Below, piece after piece: positions 56,082 through 63,690 of a DNA stretch of 64,000 nt. A program made the position numbers and the translations under genes. Under the pieces are notes generated by a model, which saw nothing but the letters and a program-made list of their open reading frames with translations, made no database searches and was not told the DNA's origin. The stretch's first letter is position 1; each line of letters opens with the position of its first letter. Origin of the DNA: Inquilinus limosus DSM 16000 (GTDB lineage Bacteria > Pseudomonadota > Alphaproteobacteria > DSM-16000 > Inquilinaceae); assembly GCF_000423185.1 (NCBI RefSeq), contig NZ_AUHM01000010.1, positions 124,001-188,000 on the forward strand. Direction: 5' to 3'.

Positions 56082-56483
56082 CTACCGCTCCTTCTCCCGC
56101 GCATCGAACGCCTCCCGCGCCGCATCCAGCGCCGGGAAGTTGCGCTCGGCCCAGCGGTCCAGGGCCGTGAGGGTCTCGCTCAGCGATTCGCCGAGCGGGC
56201 TGAGCCGGTATTCGACGCAGGGCCGGGCGGTGTGGAAGTCGCGGCGCAGCACCAGGCCGTTGCGCTCCAGGTCGCGCAGGGTCTGGGTCAGCATCTTCTG
56301 CGAGATGCCGCCGATCCGGCACAGCAGTTCGGCGTTGCGGACCGGCCCATCCGCAAGCGCCGAGAGGATCAGCACCGACCATTTCGACGCGATCAGTTCC
56401 AGCGCGTGCCGGGCCGAGCAGGTCTCGTCGAAGACATCCGGCACGGAGGCCGGGGCCGGTTCGGGCCGGTCCGGAGGCGCCAT
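56082..56483 (-). CDS. HxlR-family transcriptional regulator
   Basis: This 133-residue winged-helix protein reads ETCSARHALELIASKWSVLI, GGISQKMLTQTLRDLERNGL and VEYRLSPLGESLSETLTALD, the HxlR/MarR-like fold. C22 is conserved in redox- or quinone-sensing HxlR members such as YodB/HypR, so a thiol switch is possible. It is divergent from a flavodoxin-fold reductase gene with 90 nt between them; an inverted repeat CGATAC-N8-GTATCG at 56526-56545 is a candidate operator. Confidence 0.88.
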   Translation of the reverse strand: MAPPDRPEPAPASVPDVFDETCSARHALELIASKWSVLILSALADGPVRNAELLCRIGGISQKMLTQTLRDLERNGLVLRRDFHTARPCVEYRLSPLGESLSETLTALDRWAERNFPALDAAREAFDAREKER

Positions 56484-56525
56484 GGTTACCTCGAGGTGCG
56501 TAATTGCGGGCCGCAGCCCCATTCC

Positions 56526-56545
56526 CGATACATGGAATCGTATCG
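56526..56545. promoter_or_regulatory. Inverted repeat CGATAC-N8-GTATCG, HxlR operator candidate
   Basis: These perfect 6-bp half-sites with an 8-nt spacer lie in the 90-nt divergent promoter region between the HxlR gene and the reductase gene. Confidence 0.5.
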
Positions 56546-56573
56546 CGGATTGCAAGCCCATCGAGGAAACGAG

Positions 56574-57218
56574 ATGAAGGTCCTCATCCTCAGCTCCAGC
56601 CCCCGGCGCGAGGGAAACTCCGCCGTCCTTGCCGAGGCGGTCGCGGCCGGCCTGGCCGAGGGTGGCCATGCCGCCGAGACGGTCCATCTGGCCGACGCGG
56701 TCGGCGGCTTCCTGCGCGATTGCCGACAGTGCCGCCGGCCCGACGGCAGCTGCGCCATCGACGACGGATATCGGCCCCTGTTCCTCGACCGGTTCCTCGC
56801 CGCCGACGGCATCGTCCTGGCGACGCCGATCTACTGGTACGGCATGTCGGCCCAGCTCAAGGCCTTCTTCGACCGGATGTTCTGCTACGTGGCCGCCTCC
56901 TACCCGGAGTCCGAAACGGTGAAGGCGCGAATGACCGGCAAGCGGATCGGTCTCGTCCTCAGCTCCGAGGAGGCCTACCCCACCGTCTCGGCGGCGATCG
57001 TCCAGCAGATCCGGGAATACAGCCGCTACACCCGGTCGCGCTTCGTCGGGGTGGTGCACGGCCACGGCAATGCCCGGGGCGAGGTGCGCCGCGACCCGCT
57101 GGACCCGCTGGCCGAGGCCCGCCGGCTGGGGCACGGCTTCTTCGACCGCTACGCCACGGATTACGAGATCGACACCGACCGCCCGGCCCGCGTCTGGCCG
57201 CTGCCGGAGGCGGTCTGA
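56574..57218 (+). CDS. Flavodoxin-fold NAD(P)H-dependent FMN reductase/quinone reductase-like
   Basis: This 214-residue protein has MKVLILSSSPRREGNSAVLA, the FMN-phosphate loop of the NADPH-dependent FMN reductase group, then CRQCRRPDGSCAIDD, LATPIYWYGMSAQLKAFFDR and GKRIGLVLSS. Such enzymes reduce flavins, quinones, nitro- or azo-compounds. The divergent HxlR regulator fits an inducible quinone/electrophile response (inference). The ATG has GAGGAAACG upstream. Confidence 0.87.
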   Translation: MKVLILSSSPRREGNSAVLAEAVAAGLAEGGHAAETVHLADAVGGFLRDCRQCRRPDGSCAIDDGYRPLFLDRFLAADGIVLATPIYWYGMSAQLKAFFDRMFCYVAASYPESETVKARMTGKRIGLVLSSEEAYPTVSAAIVQQIREYSRYTRSRFVGVVHGHGNARGEVRRDPLDPLAEARRLGHGFFDRYATDYEIDTDRPARVWPLPEAV

Positions 57219-57315
57219 GTCCGACGCCCGGGTTGTCCCCGGCGCCCGGATGGGACAGGATCGCGCCGCGCCGCATCGGGGCGCAGCGGTTCCATCGCGT
57301 GGAGGAAGGGTACAG

Positions 57316-58527
57316 ATGACGTCTCGCCTGTTCGGATCCGGCCGGAATGTCGGGGCGGCGCTGCTCGGGCTCCTCCCGCTCCTGGCCGCGGGCCCGGCCC
57401 TGGCCGATTTCGACTCCTGCGTCGCCGGCCTGGCCGATTCCGCGGTGAAGGCCGGGGTCGGCCGCGACGTCGCCGCCCGTGCCTTCGACGGGCTGACCCA
57501 GCCGGACGAGAAGGTGCTGCGCTTCTCGCAGGCCCAGCCGGAATTCGTGACGCCGATCTGGGACTATCTCGCCTTCCTGGTCGACGACCAGCGCATCGCC
57601 GACGGCCGGGCGATGATGGCGAAATACGACCGCGTTCTGCGGCAGGCGGAGCAGCGCTATGGCGTCGATCGCACGGTGATCGCCGCGGTCTGGGGCGTCG
57701 AGAGCGACTACGGCAAGGAGCGCGGCGGCTACTTCCTGCCGCACGCCCTGGCCACGCTGGTCTGCGCCGGCGAGCGGCGCACCGATTTCTGGCGCGGCGA
57801 GCTGATGGCGGCGCTGAAGCTGGTCAGCGCCGGCGACCTGCGGCTGGACGAGCTGTACGGCTCCTGGGCCGGCGCCTTCGGCCAGACCCAGTTCATCCCC
57901 TCGACCTATCAGCGCCTGGCGGTCGATTTCGACGGCGACGGGCGGCGCGACCTGGTCAATTCCGTGGCCGACGCGCTCGGCTCCACTGCCAACTACCTGA
58001 AGCGCTCCGGCTGGCGGCAGGGCCAGCCCTGGATGATCGAAGTCAAGGTGCCGGCCGGCTACAGCGGACCGACCGGACGCAAGGAGAAGGAGCCGCTGTC
58101 GGCCTGGGCCCGGCGGGGCGTGACCCGGGCGGACGGCGCGCCGCTGTCGGGCGACGCCCAGACCGGCCTGCTGCTGCCGGCCGGGCCGCAGGGGCCGGGC
58201 TTCCTGGTGTTCCGCAACTTCGACGCGATCTACTCGTATAACGCGGCCGAATCCTACGCGATCGCGATCTCCTATCTCGCCGACCGGCTGGCCGGCCGGC
58301 CCGCACTGCGCACGCCCTGGCCGACCGACGATCCCGGCCTGTCGCGCGCCCAGCGCTTCCGGCTGCAGCAGTTGCTGCTGGCCCAGGGCTACGACATCGG
58401 CGGCCAGGCGGACGGCAAGATCGGCCCGGCCACCCGCGCCGCCATCTCGGCCGCCGAGCAGCGCCTCGGACTGCCGCAGACCGGCCGGGCGGGCTCGAGG
58501 ATCTATCGCGCCCTGGGCGGGCAGTAG
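57316..58527 (+). CDS. Lytic murein transglycosylase (MltB family) with C-terminal PG-binding domain
   Basis: This 403-residue exported protein has a Sec signal (SGRNVGAALLGLLPLLAAG ending ALA-DF). The catalytic glutamate E129 lies in VIAAVWGVESDYGKERGGYF, followed by GSWAGAFGQTQFIPSTYQRL and a C-terminal PG_binding_1 domain (LLLAQGYDIGGQADGKIGPA, TRAAI). It has no lipobox cysteine, so it is periplasmic rather than lipid-anchored. GGAGGAAGG precedes the ATG. It cleaves the glycan backbone of peptidoglycan to anhydro-muropeptides. Confidence 0.92.
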   Translation: MTSRLFGSGRNVGAALLGLLPLLAAGPALADFDSCVAGLADSAVKAGVGRDVAARAFDGLTQPDEKVLRFSQAQPEFVTPIWDYLAFLVDDQRIADGRAMMAKYDRVLRQAEQRYGVDRTVIAAVWGVESDYGKERGGYFLPHALATLVCAGERRTDFWRGELMAALKLVSAGDLRLDELYGSWAGAFGQTQFIPSTYQRLAVDFDGDGRRDLVNSVADALGSTANYLKRSGWRQGQPWMIEVKVPAGYSGPTGRKEKEPLSAWARRGVTRADGAPLSGDAQTGLLLPAGPQGPGFLVFRNFDAIYSYNAAESYAIAISYLADRLAGRPALRTPWPTDDPGLSRAQRFRLQQLLLAQGYDIGGQADGKIGPATRAAISAAEQRLGLPQTGRAGSRIYRALGGQ

Positions 58528-58566
58528 CCGCGGCGGGGCGCCGGGGCCGGCGCGGAGCCGGCCCCC

Positions 58567-58881
58567 TCAGTGCGACCAGTAGAGGTCGAACCGGTCCCCG
58601 TCCTGTTCCGACTGGCACAGCGTCGCATGGATCGGCCGGGAGATGTGCGGATCATGGATCTGCACGTTGTAGGACACGGACCGGTCCTCCCGCCGGCAGG
58701 CCCAGGCGCCGCCGATCTCGTCCTCTCCCGACGACAGGACGAGGAGATCGGGCGCCTTCGGGCTGTCCGCGGCCCTTGGGTTCGGAACCAGCCGGATGCG
58801 GTCCTGGAACAGCAGCGTCTTGACCGGACCTTCGATGACGTCGCGGTTGCGGTACAGCGTGCCGATGCCGATCGTGGTCAT
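58567..58881 (-). CDS. DUF736-family protein
   Basis: This 104-residue protein fits the DUF736 pattern: MTTIGIGTLYRNRDVIEGPV at the start, VKTLLFQDRIRLVPNP, KAPDLLVLSSGEDEIGGAWA, and a close IHATLCQSEQDGDRFDLYWS. The family is small, soluble and of unknown function. It is frequent on conjugative plasmids and integrative elements of alphaproteobacteria. Here no conjugation genes are nearby, so it may be a chromosomal relic or a domesticated copy. The 340 nt between its start and the next gene hold a candidate sRNA. Confidence 0.72.
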   Translation of the reverse strand: MTTIGIGTLYRNRDVIEGPVKTLLFQDRIRLVPNPRAADSPKAPDLLVLSSGEDEIGGAWACRREDRSVSYNVQIHDPHISRPIHATLCQSEQDGDRFDLYWSH

Positions 58882-58975
58882 GACAGGTCCTCAGTGGCAG
58901 AACTGCGCGTCCGGCCGGTCCGGCTGCGGGCGCAAGACGCCACTCAGGAACTCCGCCTCCGCCCCAAGGTTCCAG

Positions 58976-59004
58976 TTGACAAAAGATGTCGGATTTTTTA
59001 GTAA
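58976..59004 (+). promoter_or_regulatory. Candidate promoter of the small RNA at 59011-59122
   Basis: TTGACA (58976-58981), a perfect -35, is followed after 17 nt by TAGTAA (58999-59004), a fair -10, in an AT-rich block that stands out from the region. Confidence 0.55.
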
Positions 59005-59010
59005 ATTTTG

Positions 59011-59122
59011 CATCCGCGTGACACTTCCACAGACGATGAACATGCGGAATCGGGACCGCGATCAGTTGAACACTTCAGGACCGATTCCGGAGTCAAAGAA
59101 AGGGGTGAGGCCACCCCTTTTT
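59011..59122 (+). ncRNA. Candidate small RNA or leader ended by an intrinsic terminator
   Basis: A promoter-like TTGACA-N17-TAGTAA is followed by about 110 nt holding two stems. Stem 1 is a perfect 9-bp CGGAATCGG/CCGATTCCG (59045-59053 / 59081-59089) with a 27-nt loop. Stem 2 is a terminator hairpin AAAGGGGTG/CACCCCTTT (59099-59107 / 59112-59120) with five T (59118-59122). No recognised plus-strand gene lies between the promoter and the terminator, so the transcript looks like an independent RNA. A short reading frame crosses it (from 59037) but runs past the terminator and has no known motif. The response-regulator gene starts 99 nt downstream. It may be a riboregulator or a terminated leader of that gene; the family is not recognised. 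Confidence 0.5.
59099..59122 (+). terminator. Intrinsic terminator of the candidate small RNA
   Basis: A perfect 9-bp stem with loop AGGC is followed by five T (59118-59122). It is the strongest plus-strand terminator in this part of the window and has no protein-coding gene upstream to end. Confidence 0.82.
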
Positions 59123-59221
59123 CGGTGGCGCATTCAATGGCATTCGAGCCAAACCCTGGCCTAGCGCGCGGTGGACAGCCGGTCTAGGATTCATGCCGTT
59201 TCCATCGTGGAAGATTTGGCC

Positions 59222-59866
59222 ATGACGGCTGGTGAACAGACTTCACGGGCGCTGGTGATCGAGGACCAGGATCTGATGCGCCTGGCCCTGATCAACGAGC
59301 TGAAGGCCGCCCTGCGGAACTGCATCGTCCAGGGCGCCGCGACCTGGGAGATTGCGGCCGGCCTGTTGCGGGAGCAGACTTTCGATCTGGTGATCATCGA
59401 CCCGGGCCTGCCCGGCTTCGACCCGACCTCGCCGCAGCACCGGCTCGCCGTGGTGAAGGCGGTCATCGACGCCTCGCCCAACGCCCTGCACATCGTCGTC
59501 ACCGGGTCGGACTCGGTCGAGGAGGGCGAGGCCTGCCGGATGCTTGGGGCCAACGCCTATGTCGGCAAGACCGGCCTCGACCGGGACACGCTCGCCAGCA
59601 TCATCGACAAGATCTCGGACACGCGGTTCTCGCTGTCGCTCTCCGCCGTCAAGGCCGTGACGCCGGAATTCTACTATTCCGGCCTGACGCCGCGGGAGCA
59701 GGAGATCATCGATTTCATGCGGAGCCGGCCGAAGGGGGTCAAGCGCAAGGAGATCTACGAAAAGATGGGCGACCGGTTCGGCATCGACCCGTATACGGTG
59801 GAAAAATACTACAAGCAGGCGCGCGCCAAGCTGCTGAAGAACGGCCTTTTCCCGAAAGGCGCCTGA
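59222..59866 (+). CDS. Response regulator with LuxR-type output domain
   Basis: This 214-residue protein has a receiver with the phospho-acceptor D60 (FDLVIIDPGLPGFDP), the acidic pair E14/D15 and switch lysine K116 (AYVGKTG). The C-terminal helix-turn-helix reads GLTPREQEIIDFMRSRPKGV, KRKEIYEKMGDRFGIDPYTV and EKYYKQARAKL; the recognition part deviates from the classic LuxR end. ATG 59222 follows GGAAGA; a GTG at 59171 is possible but lengthens the N-terminus. It is the first gene of a triad with a SUOX-fold periplasmic protein and a histidine kinase. Confidence 0.88.
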   Translation: MTAGEQTSRALVIEDQDLMRLALINELKAALRNCIVQGAATWEIAAGLLREQTFDLVIIDPGLPGFDPTSPQHRLAVVKAVIDASPNALHIVVTGSDSVEEGEACRMLGANAYVGKTGLDRDTLASIIDKISDTRFSLSLSAVKAVTPEFYYSGLTPREQEIIDFMRSRPKGVKRKEIYEKMGDRFGIDPYTVEKYYKQARAKLLKNGLFPKGA

Positions 59867-59954
59867 GGATGACCGTCCCGCCCGACCGCCCTTCCCTCCC
59901 TGCCCGGCCATCGGCAGCCCAGGCCGCCCGGCCGTCCCGGCATCGGCCGGACTG

Positions 59955-60512
59955 ATGCTCCGCCCCCTCCGCATGGCGATGACCGCCGCCGCCATGCTGG
60001 CCAGCATCTGCGGCGCGGCCGCGGCCCCGGTCGGCTACGAGGACCCGCACATCCTCCGGATCGAGAGCTCGCCGGGCCATGCGATCGCGACCTACACGCC
60101 GGAGCAGATCAAGGCCGATTTCCCGCAGCGGGAGATCGAGACCGACACGCCGTGGAGCGAAGGCGGCGAGAAGATCCGCTACCGCGGCCCGGACCTGAAG
60201 GAGGTCCTGGCGCGAAGCGGTCTGGACGACGCCGCCTCGATCGACGTCTTCGCCTATGACGATTTCATCACCACCCTCCGGATGGACGAGATCAGGGACT
60301 ACCAGCCGATCCTCGCCATCGAGCAGGCCTGCTCGCCTGCGGACCACAAGAGCGGCCGGTGCACGGACGGTCAGGAGTTCAGGCCGCTCGAGCTGGCGGA
60401 TTCCGGGCCCTATTCGATCATCTGGCCGCTCGACCAGCTGCCCAAATCCTATGCGGCCGGGCGCAACGCGATCTGGGTCTGGTTCGTGGTGGCGCTCCGG
60501 CCCGGCCGATGA
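59955..60512 (+). CDS. Periplasmic SUOX-fold (molybdopterin-domain-like) protein
   Basis: This 185-residue protein has a signal peptide (MLRPLRMAMTAAAMLASICG, cleavage near AAA-AP). The body matches the small remnants of the sulfite-oxidase molybdopterin fold: ATYTPEQIKADFPQREIETD, TPWSEGGEKIRYRGPDLKEV and LADSGPYSIIWPLDQLP. A pair of cysteines, C126 and C136, sits in an insert (AIEQACSPADHKSGRCTDGQ) where most relatives have a short DGK-type turn. The conserved catalytic Cys of true SUOX enzymes is not evident, so it is probably a sensor or ligand binder. Its stop overlaps the start of the kinase gene (ATGA), so the two are coupled. Confidence 0.72.
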   Translation: MLRPLRMAMTAAAMLASICGAAAAPVGYEDPHILRIESSPGHAIATYTPEQIKADFPQREIETDTPWSEGGEKIRYRGPDLKEVLARSGLDDAASIDVFAYDDFITTLRMDEIRDYQPILAIEQACSPADHKSGRCTDGQEFRPLELADSGPYSIIWPLDQLPKSYAAGRNAIWVWFVVALRPGR

Positions 60513-61789
60513 AGCGCTGGCGACGCTGGCTGGACCTCGTGCCCTATCTCGGGCTGGTCGTCGCCATCCTGCTCGGCTCCTGGTCGTTCATGCGGTCCGA
60601 GCACTACCGCGAGGAGACCGACATCCTCCTCATGCAGTCCTACGAGGTGCAGTGGCGGGGCTCGCAGATCCGCGAGAGGCTGGCCAACATCGTCGGGCTG
60701 CTGCGGCTGTCGATGGCCACGGGCGAGCGCGAGCCGCAGCTGGCGCAGGAGGTCGGCCTGCTGCAGTTCAACATGGTGGCGCTGCGCAACCTGCAATACA
60801 TCGACCATTTCCTCGACCCGCAGGACTTCGCCCGGCTCGACCGCAGCATCCAGACGATCCGGACCCGGATCCTGCCGAATCTCGGTTCCCCGGCGAACGA
60901 CCAGGAGACGCTGTCGCTGCTGACCGGCATCCAGCAGGACATGTTCCAGGTCTCGGGCACCACGGGCTCCCACAGCCGCACGCTGAACGAGACCGCGCTG
61001 ATCGCCGAGAATGCGCTGCGCAACATCGCGATCTTCGTGCTGGCGCTCGCGGCCGTCATCGTGGTCGGCGTGATCATCCACCAGCAGTCGCTGATGGTCC
61101 GGCGGAAGGATCAGCAGATCCGATCCTTCGCGTCGCTGTTCGCGCATATGACGCGATCGCGGGTCGCGGCGCTGTCGCTGTTCATCAGCAGCCTGCGCGA
61201 CGGGGAAGCACCCGATCCGGAGATGGTCGCCGCGGCCACGCGGGCGGCGAAGGAACTCGACACCATCAATGACGGGCTGCTGAAGATCGCCTATTCGGCG
61301 AAGCCGTCGCGGAACGTGGCGCTGCAGAGCATCCTGGACGCGCTGTCGCAGGACCATGACGGTCGGATCCGGTTCGACGTCCCGGAGGAGGCCCGGGCGG
61401 CGCTGGTGGCGTCGCCGCAGTTCCACCTGATCCTGGACGAGCTGATCCGCAATGCCGAGCAGGCGGTCGCCGCCGCCGGGAAGCCGGACCCGCAGGTCGT
61501 CCTCCGCGCCCGGCTGACGCGGCGCTTCCCGTTCGGGCGTCGGCTGGTGCTCGAGGTCATCGACAACGGCGTCGGCATGGCGCCCGCCGTGCGCGCCAAG
61601 GCGGCGGAGCCGTTCTTCTCGATGCGGGCCGGCAGCCATGTCGGGCTCGGGCTGACCGGCTGCGCCGAGATGGTGAAGGCGCTGGGCGGCCGCTTCCGGA
61701 TCGACTCCGCGGAAGGCCGCGGGACCTCGGTGCGGATCCTCTACCCGCTCCGCCGGAAGGCAACGGGGACCGGGCGGGCGTCAGCCTGA
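60509..61789 (+). CDS. Histidine kinase with divergent dimerisation motif
   Basis: This 426-residue protein has TM1 at about 8-26, a periplasmic helical domain of about 145 residues, and TM2 at about 173-191. The likely phospho-acceptor is H213 in SLFAHMTRSRVAALSLFISS, unlike the usual HELRTPL motif. The ATPase domain has N box LDELIRNAEQAVAAAG, G1 DNGVGMAP and G2 GLGLTG. The ATG overlaps the stop of the upstream SUOX-fold gene. It probably senses through that protein and acts on the regulator at 59222, forming an uncommon three-gene two-component system. The 3' end overlaps the convergent GNAT gene by 9 nt. Confidence 0.85.
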   Translation: MKRWRRWLDLVPYLGLVVAILLGSWSFMRSEHYREETDILLMQSYEVQWRGSQIRERLANIVGLLRLSMATGEREPQLAQEVGLLQFNMVALRNLQYIDHFLDPQDFARLDRSIQTIRTRILPNLGSPANDQETLSLLTGIQQDMFQVSGTTGSHSRTLNETALIAENALRNIAIFVLALAAVIVVGVIIHQQSLMVRRKDQQIRSFASLFAHMTRSRVAALSLFISSLRDGEAPDPEMVAAATRAAKELDTINDGLLKIAYSAKPSRNVALQSILDALSQDHDGRIRFDVPEEARAALVASPQFHLILDELIRNAEQAVAAAGKPDPQVVLRARLTRRFPFGRRLVLEVIDNGVGMAPAVRAKAAEPFFSMRAGSHVGLGLTGCAEMVKALGGRFRIDSAEGRGTSVRILYPLRRKATGTGRASA

Positions 61790-62344
61790 GACCCGCCGGG
61801 CCCATTCCTCCTGCAGCATGGCGAAGATCAGCTCGTCGCCCCAGACGCCGTTGAAGCGGTCGTTCTGGATCAGATGCGCCTCCTGCCGCATGCCGAGCCG
61901 CCGCAGCACGTTGATCGACCCGGCGTTCAGCGCGTCGCAGCGGGCGAAGATGCGGTGGAAGCCGAACCGGCCGAAGCCGAGGGCGAGCATCGCCCGCGCC
62001 GCCTCGGTGGCGTAGCCGCGCCCGCCGGCCTCCGGCGCGAAGATGTAGCCGATCTCCGCCTGCCGGGCCTCGCGGCTGACCCATTTCAGCAGCACCTCGC
62101 CGAGCAGGGCGCCGCCGTCGCGGGCCTCGACCGCCAGAACCAGCTCGTCGCCCTCGCCTTCGAACTTCAGCGTGCCGATCCGCTCCAGCGCCGCCCGCGA
62201 CTGCTCCGGGGTGCGGGGATTCCGGTACAGGTACCGGGCGACCTCCGGCAGGCGGTGATAGCCGTGGAAGGCCTCGAAATCCTCCGGCGTGAAGCGGCGG
62301 AGAAGCAGCCTCTCGGTCTCGACCGGCACGATCGGGTCCGGCAT
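61781..62344 (-). CDS. GNAT-family N-acetyltransferase (RimJ/RimL-like)
   Basis: This 187-residue protein begins MPDPIVPVETERLLLRRFTP, the RimJ/RimL opening. The acetyl-CoA segment reads GYIFAPEAGGRGYATEAARA, then ALGFGRFGFHRIFARCDALN and NVLRRLGMRQEAHLIQNDRF. It transfers acetyl groups to a protein N-terminus or small molecule; the target is unknown. ATG 62344 is used; a longer frame adds 26 residues unrelated to the family. It is convergent with the kinase gene and overlaps it by 9 nt. Confidence 0.88.
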   Translation of the reverse strand: MPDPIVPVETERLLLRRFTPEDFEAFHGYHRLPEVARYLYRNPRTPEQSRAALERIGTLKFEGEGDELVLAVEARDGGALLGEVLLKWVSREARQAEIGYIFAPEAGGRGYATEAARAMLALGFGRFGFHRIFARCDALNAGSINVLRRLGMRQEAHLIQNDRFNGVWGDELIFAMLQEEWARRVSG

Positions 62345-62423
62345 CGCGGCGTCCCTGGATGATTCGGCGGGAATGATCCGTCCTACAACCGGAACGGCCG
62401 GACACCCAATAATTTCGAGCAAG

Positions 62424-63518
62424 TCACGCGGTCAGCGCCCGGCAGTCGGCGGCGGACCAGCCGACGGTCACCGCCTCGCCCTGCGCCACGGCCGGGCGGC
62501 CGTCGGCGTTCGGCAGCTTGAGCACGAAGTCGTCGCGGCCGAGCAGCGACAGCCGGGCCCGGGTGTGGTCGCCGTGGAAGATCAGCTCCTCGATCCGGGC
62601 CGGGAAGCGGTTCGGCCCGGCTTCGTCGCCCGGCGACAGGCGCACCCGCTCCGGCCGGATCGACAGGGTGGCGCGGACGCCCTGCCCGGCCCGGCCGACC
62701 GGCGTCGCCAGCACGGTGCCGCCGCCGTCGACCGTGACCGTGCACCGCCCTTCCGCCAGCGCTTCGACCGTGCCCGCCAGGCGGTTGTTCTCGCCGATGA
62801 ACTGGGCGACGAAGGCGGTCTCCGGCCGGTCGTACAGGTCGTCCGGCGCGGCCAGCTGGTCGATGGCGCCTTCGTGGAACACGGCGATGCGGTCGGACAT
62901 GGTCAGCGCCTCGCCCTGGTCGTGGGTGACATAGACCACGGTGACGCCGAGCGAGCGGTGCAGATGCTTGATCTCGAGCTGCATGTGCTCGCGCAACTGC
63001 TTGTCGAGCGCGCCGAGTGGCTCGTCCATCAGCACCAGGCGTGGTTCGAACACCAGCGCCCGGGCCAGCGCCACGCGCTGCTGCTGACCTCCGGAGAGCT
63101 GCGCCGGCCGGCGGCCGCCGAAGCCGCCCAGCTTGACCATGTCGAGCGCGCGCTCGACCCGCCCCTCGGCCTCCGCCCCCCTGATCCCGCGCACGGTCAA
63201 GGGAAAGGCCACGTTCTCGCGCACGGTCATGTGCGGGAACAGGGCGTAGTTCTGGAACACCATGCCGATGTCGCGGCGCCAGGGCGGCAGCGCATCTATC
63301 GCCTTGCCTTCCAGCAGGATGCGGCCACGGGTTGGCGTCTCGAAGCCGGCCAGCATCATCAGCGTCGTGGTCTTGCCCGAGCCGGAAGGGCCGAGCAGGG
63401 TCAGGAACTCGCCCCTGCGGATGGCGAGGTCGAGCCCCCGCACCACCAACGTCTCGCCGTCATAGGTCTTGGCCACGTCGACGAATTCGACGAAGGCCTC
63501 CGCTTCCCTGTCCGTCAT
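62424..63518 (-). CDS. ABC transporter ATPase, PotA/UgpC-like
   Basis: This 364-residue protein has Walker A GPSGSGKTTTLMMLAGFETP, Q loop MVFQNYALFPHMTVRENVAF, signature LSGGQQQRVALARALVFEPR, Walker B LVLMDEPLGALD and the H switch (YVTHDQGEAL). A C-terminal TOBE region (VRLSPGDEAGPNRFPARIEE) closes the protein. The type powers spermidine/putrescine (PotA), iron or sugar importers. Cognate permeases are not in the window and may lie upstream on the minus strand beyond the cystathionine gene, or elsewhere. It is a candidate partner for the ATPase-less sugar operon at 38-43 kb, but its PotA-like sequence makes this unlikely. Confidence 0.88.
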   Translation of the reverse strand: MTDREAEAFVEFVDVAKTYDGETLVVRGLDLAIRRGEFLTLLGPSGSGKTTTLMMLAGFETPTRGRILLEGKAIDALPPWRRDIGMVFQNYALFPHMTVRENVAFPLTVRGIRGAEAEGRVERALDMVKLGGFGGRRPAQLSGGQQQRVALARALVFEPRLVLMDEPLGALDKQLREHMQLEIKHLHRSLGVTVVYVTHDQGEALTMSDRIAVFHEGAIDQLAAPDDLYDRPETAFVAQFIGENNRLAGTVEALAEGRCTVTVDGGGTVLATPVGRAGQGVRATLSIRPERVRLSPGDEAGPNRFPARIEELIFHGDHTRARLSLLGRDDFVLKLPNADGRPAVAQGEAVTVGWSAADCRALTA

Positions 63519-63571
63519 GCCGTCCCTGTTCTTCGTTCGGTTTTGACCGGCTCGATGACAGCTCTCCAGCT

Positions 63572-63649
63572 CTCATTGCCGGGCTTGACCCGGCAATCCA
63601 GAAGGTGTTGACGCTCTCTGGATGCCCGGGTCAAGCCCGGGCATGACAG
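63572..63649. repeat. 78-bp dispersed palindromic repeat, copy 3
   Basis: It has the same arms and exact length as 4828-4905 and 39989-40066. It is located upstream of the ABC ATPase gene and downstream of the partial cystathionine lyase gene. Confidence 0.85.
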
Positions 63650-63690
63650 AAGGAAGAAACGTTCGGGTCAAGCTTCGGCTTGCCGCAGCC

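Noticed and set aside
59037-59164. A short peptide crossing the second candidate sRNA (possible NepR-like anti-sigma factor)
   Set aside because: It lacks the NepR core pattern and runs through a perfect intrinsic terminator, so it is unlikely to be translated.
62424-63518. The PotA-like ATPase as partner of the sugar ABC operon
   Set aside because: The sequence is closer to polyamine/iron-type ATPases and lies 20 kb away; a MsmK/UgpC-type ATPase would be expected.
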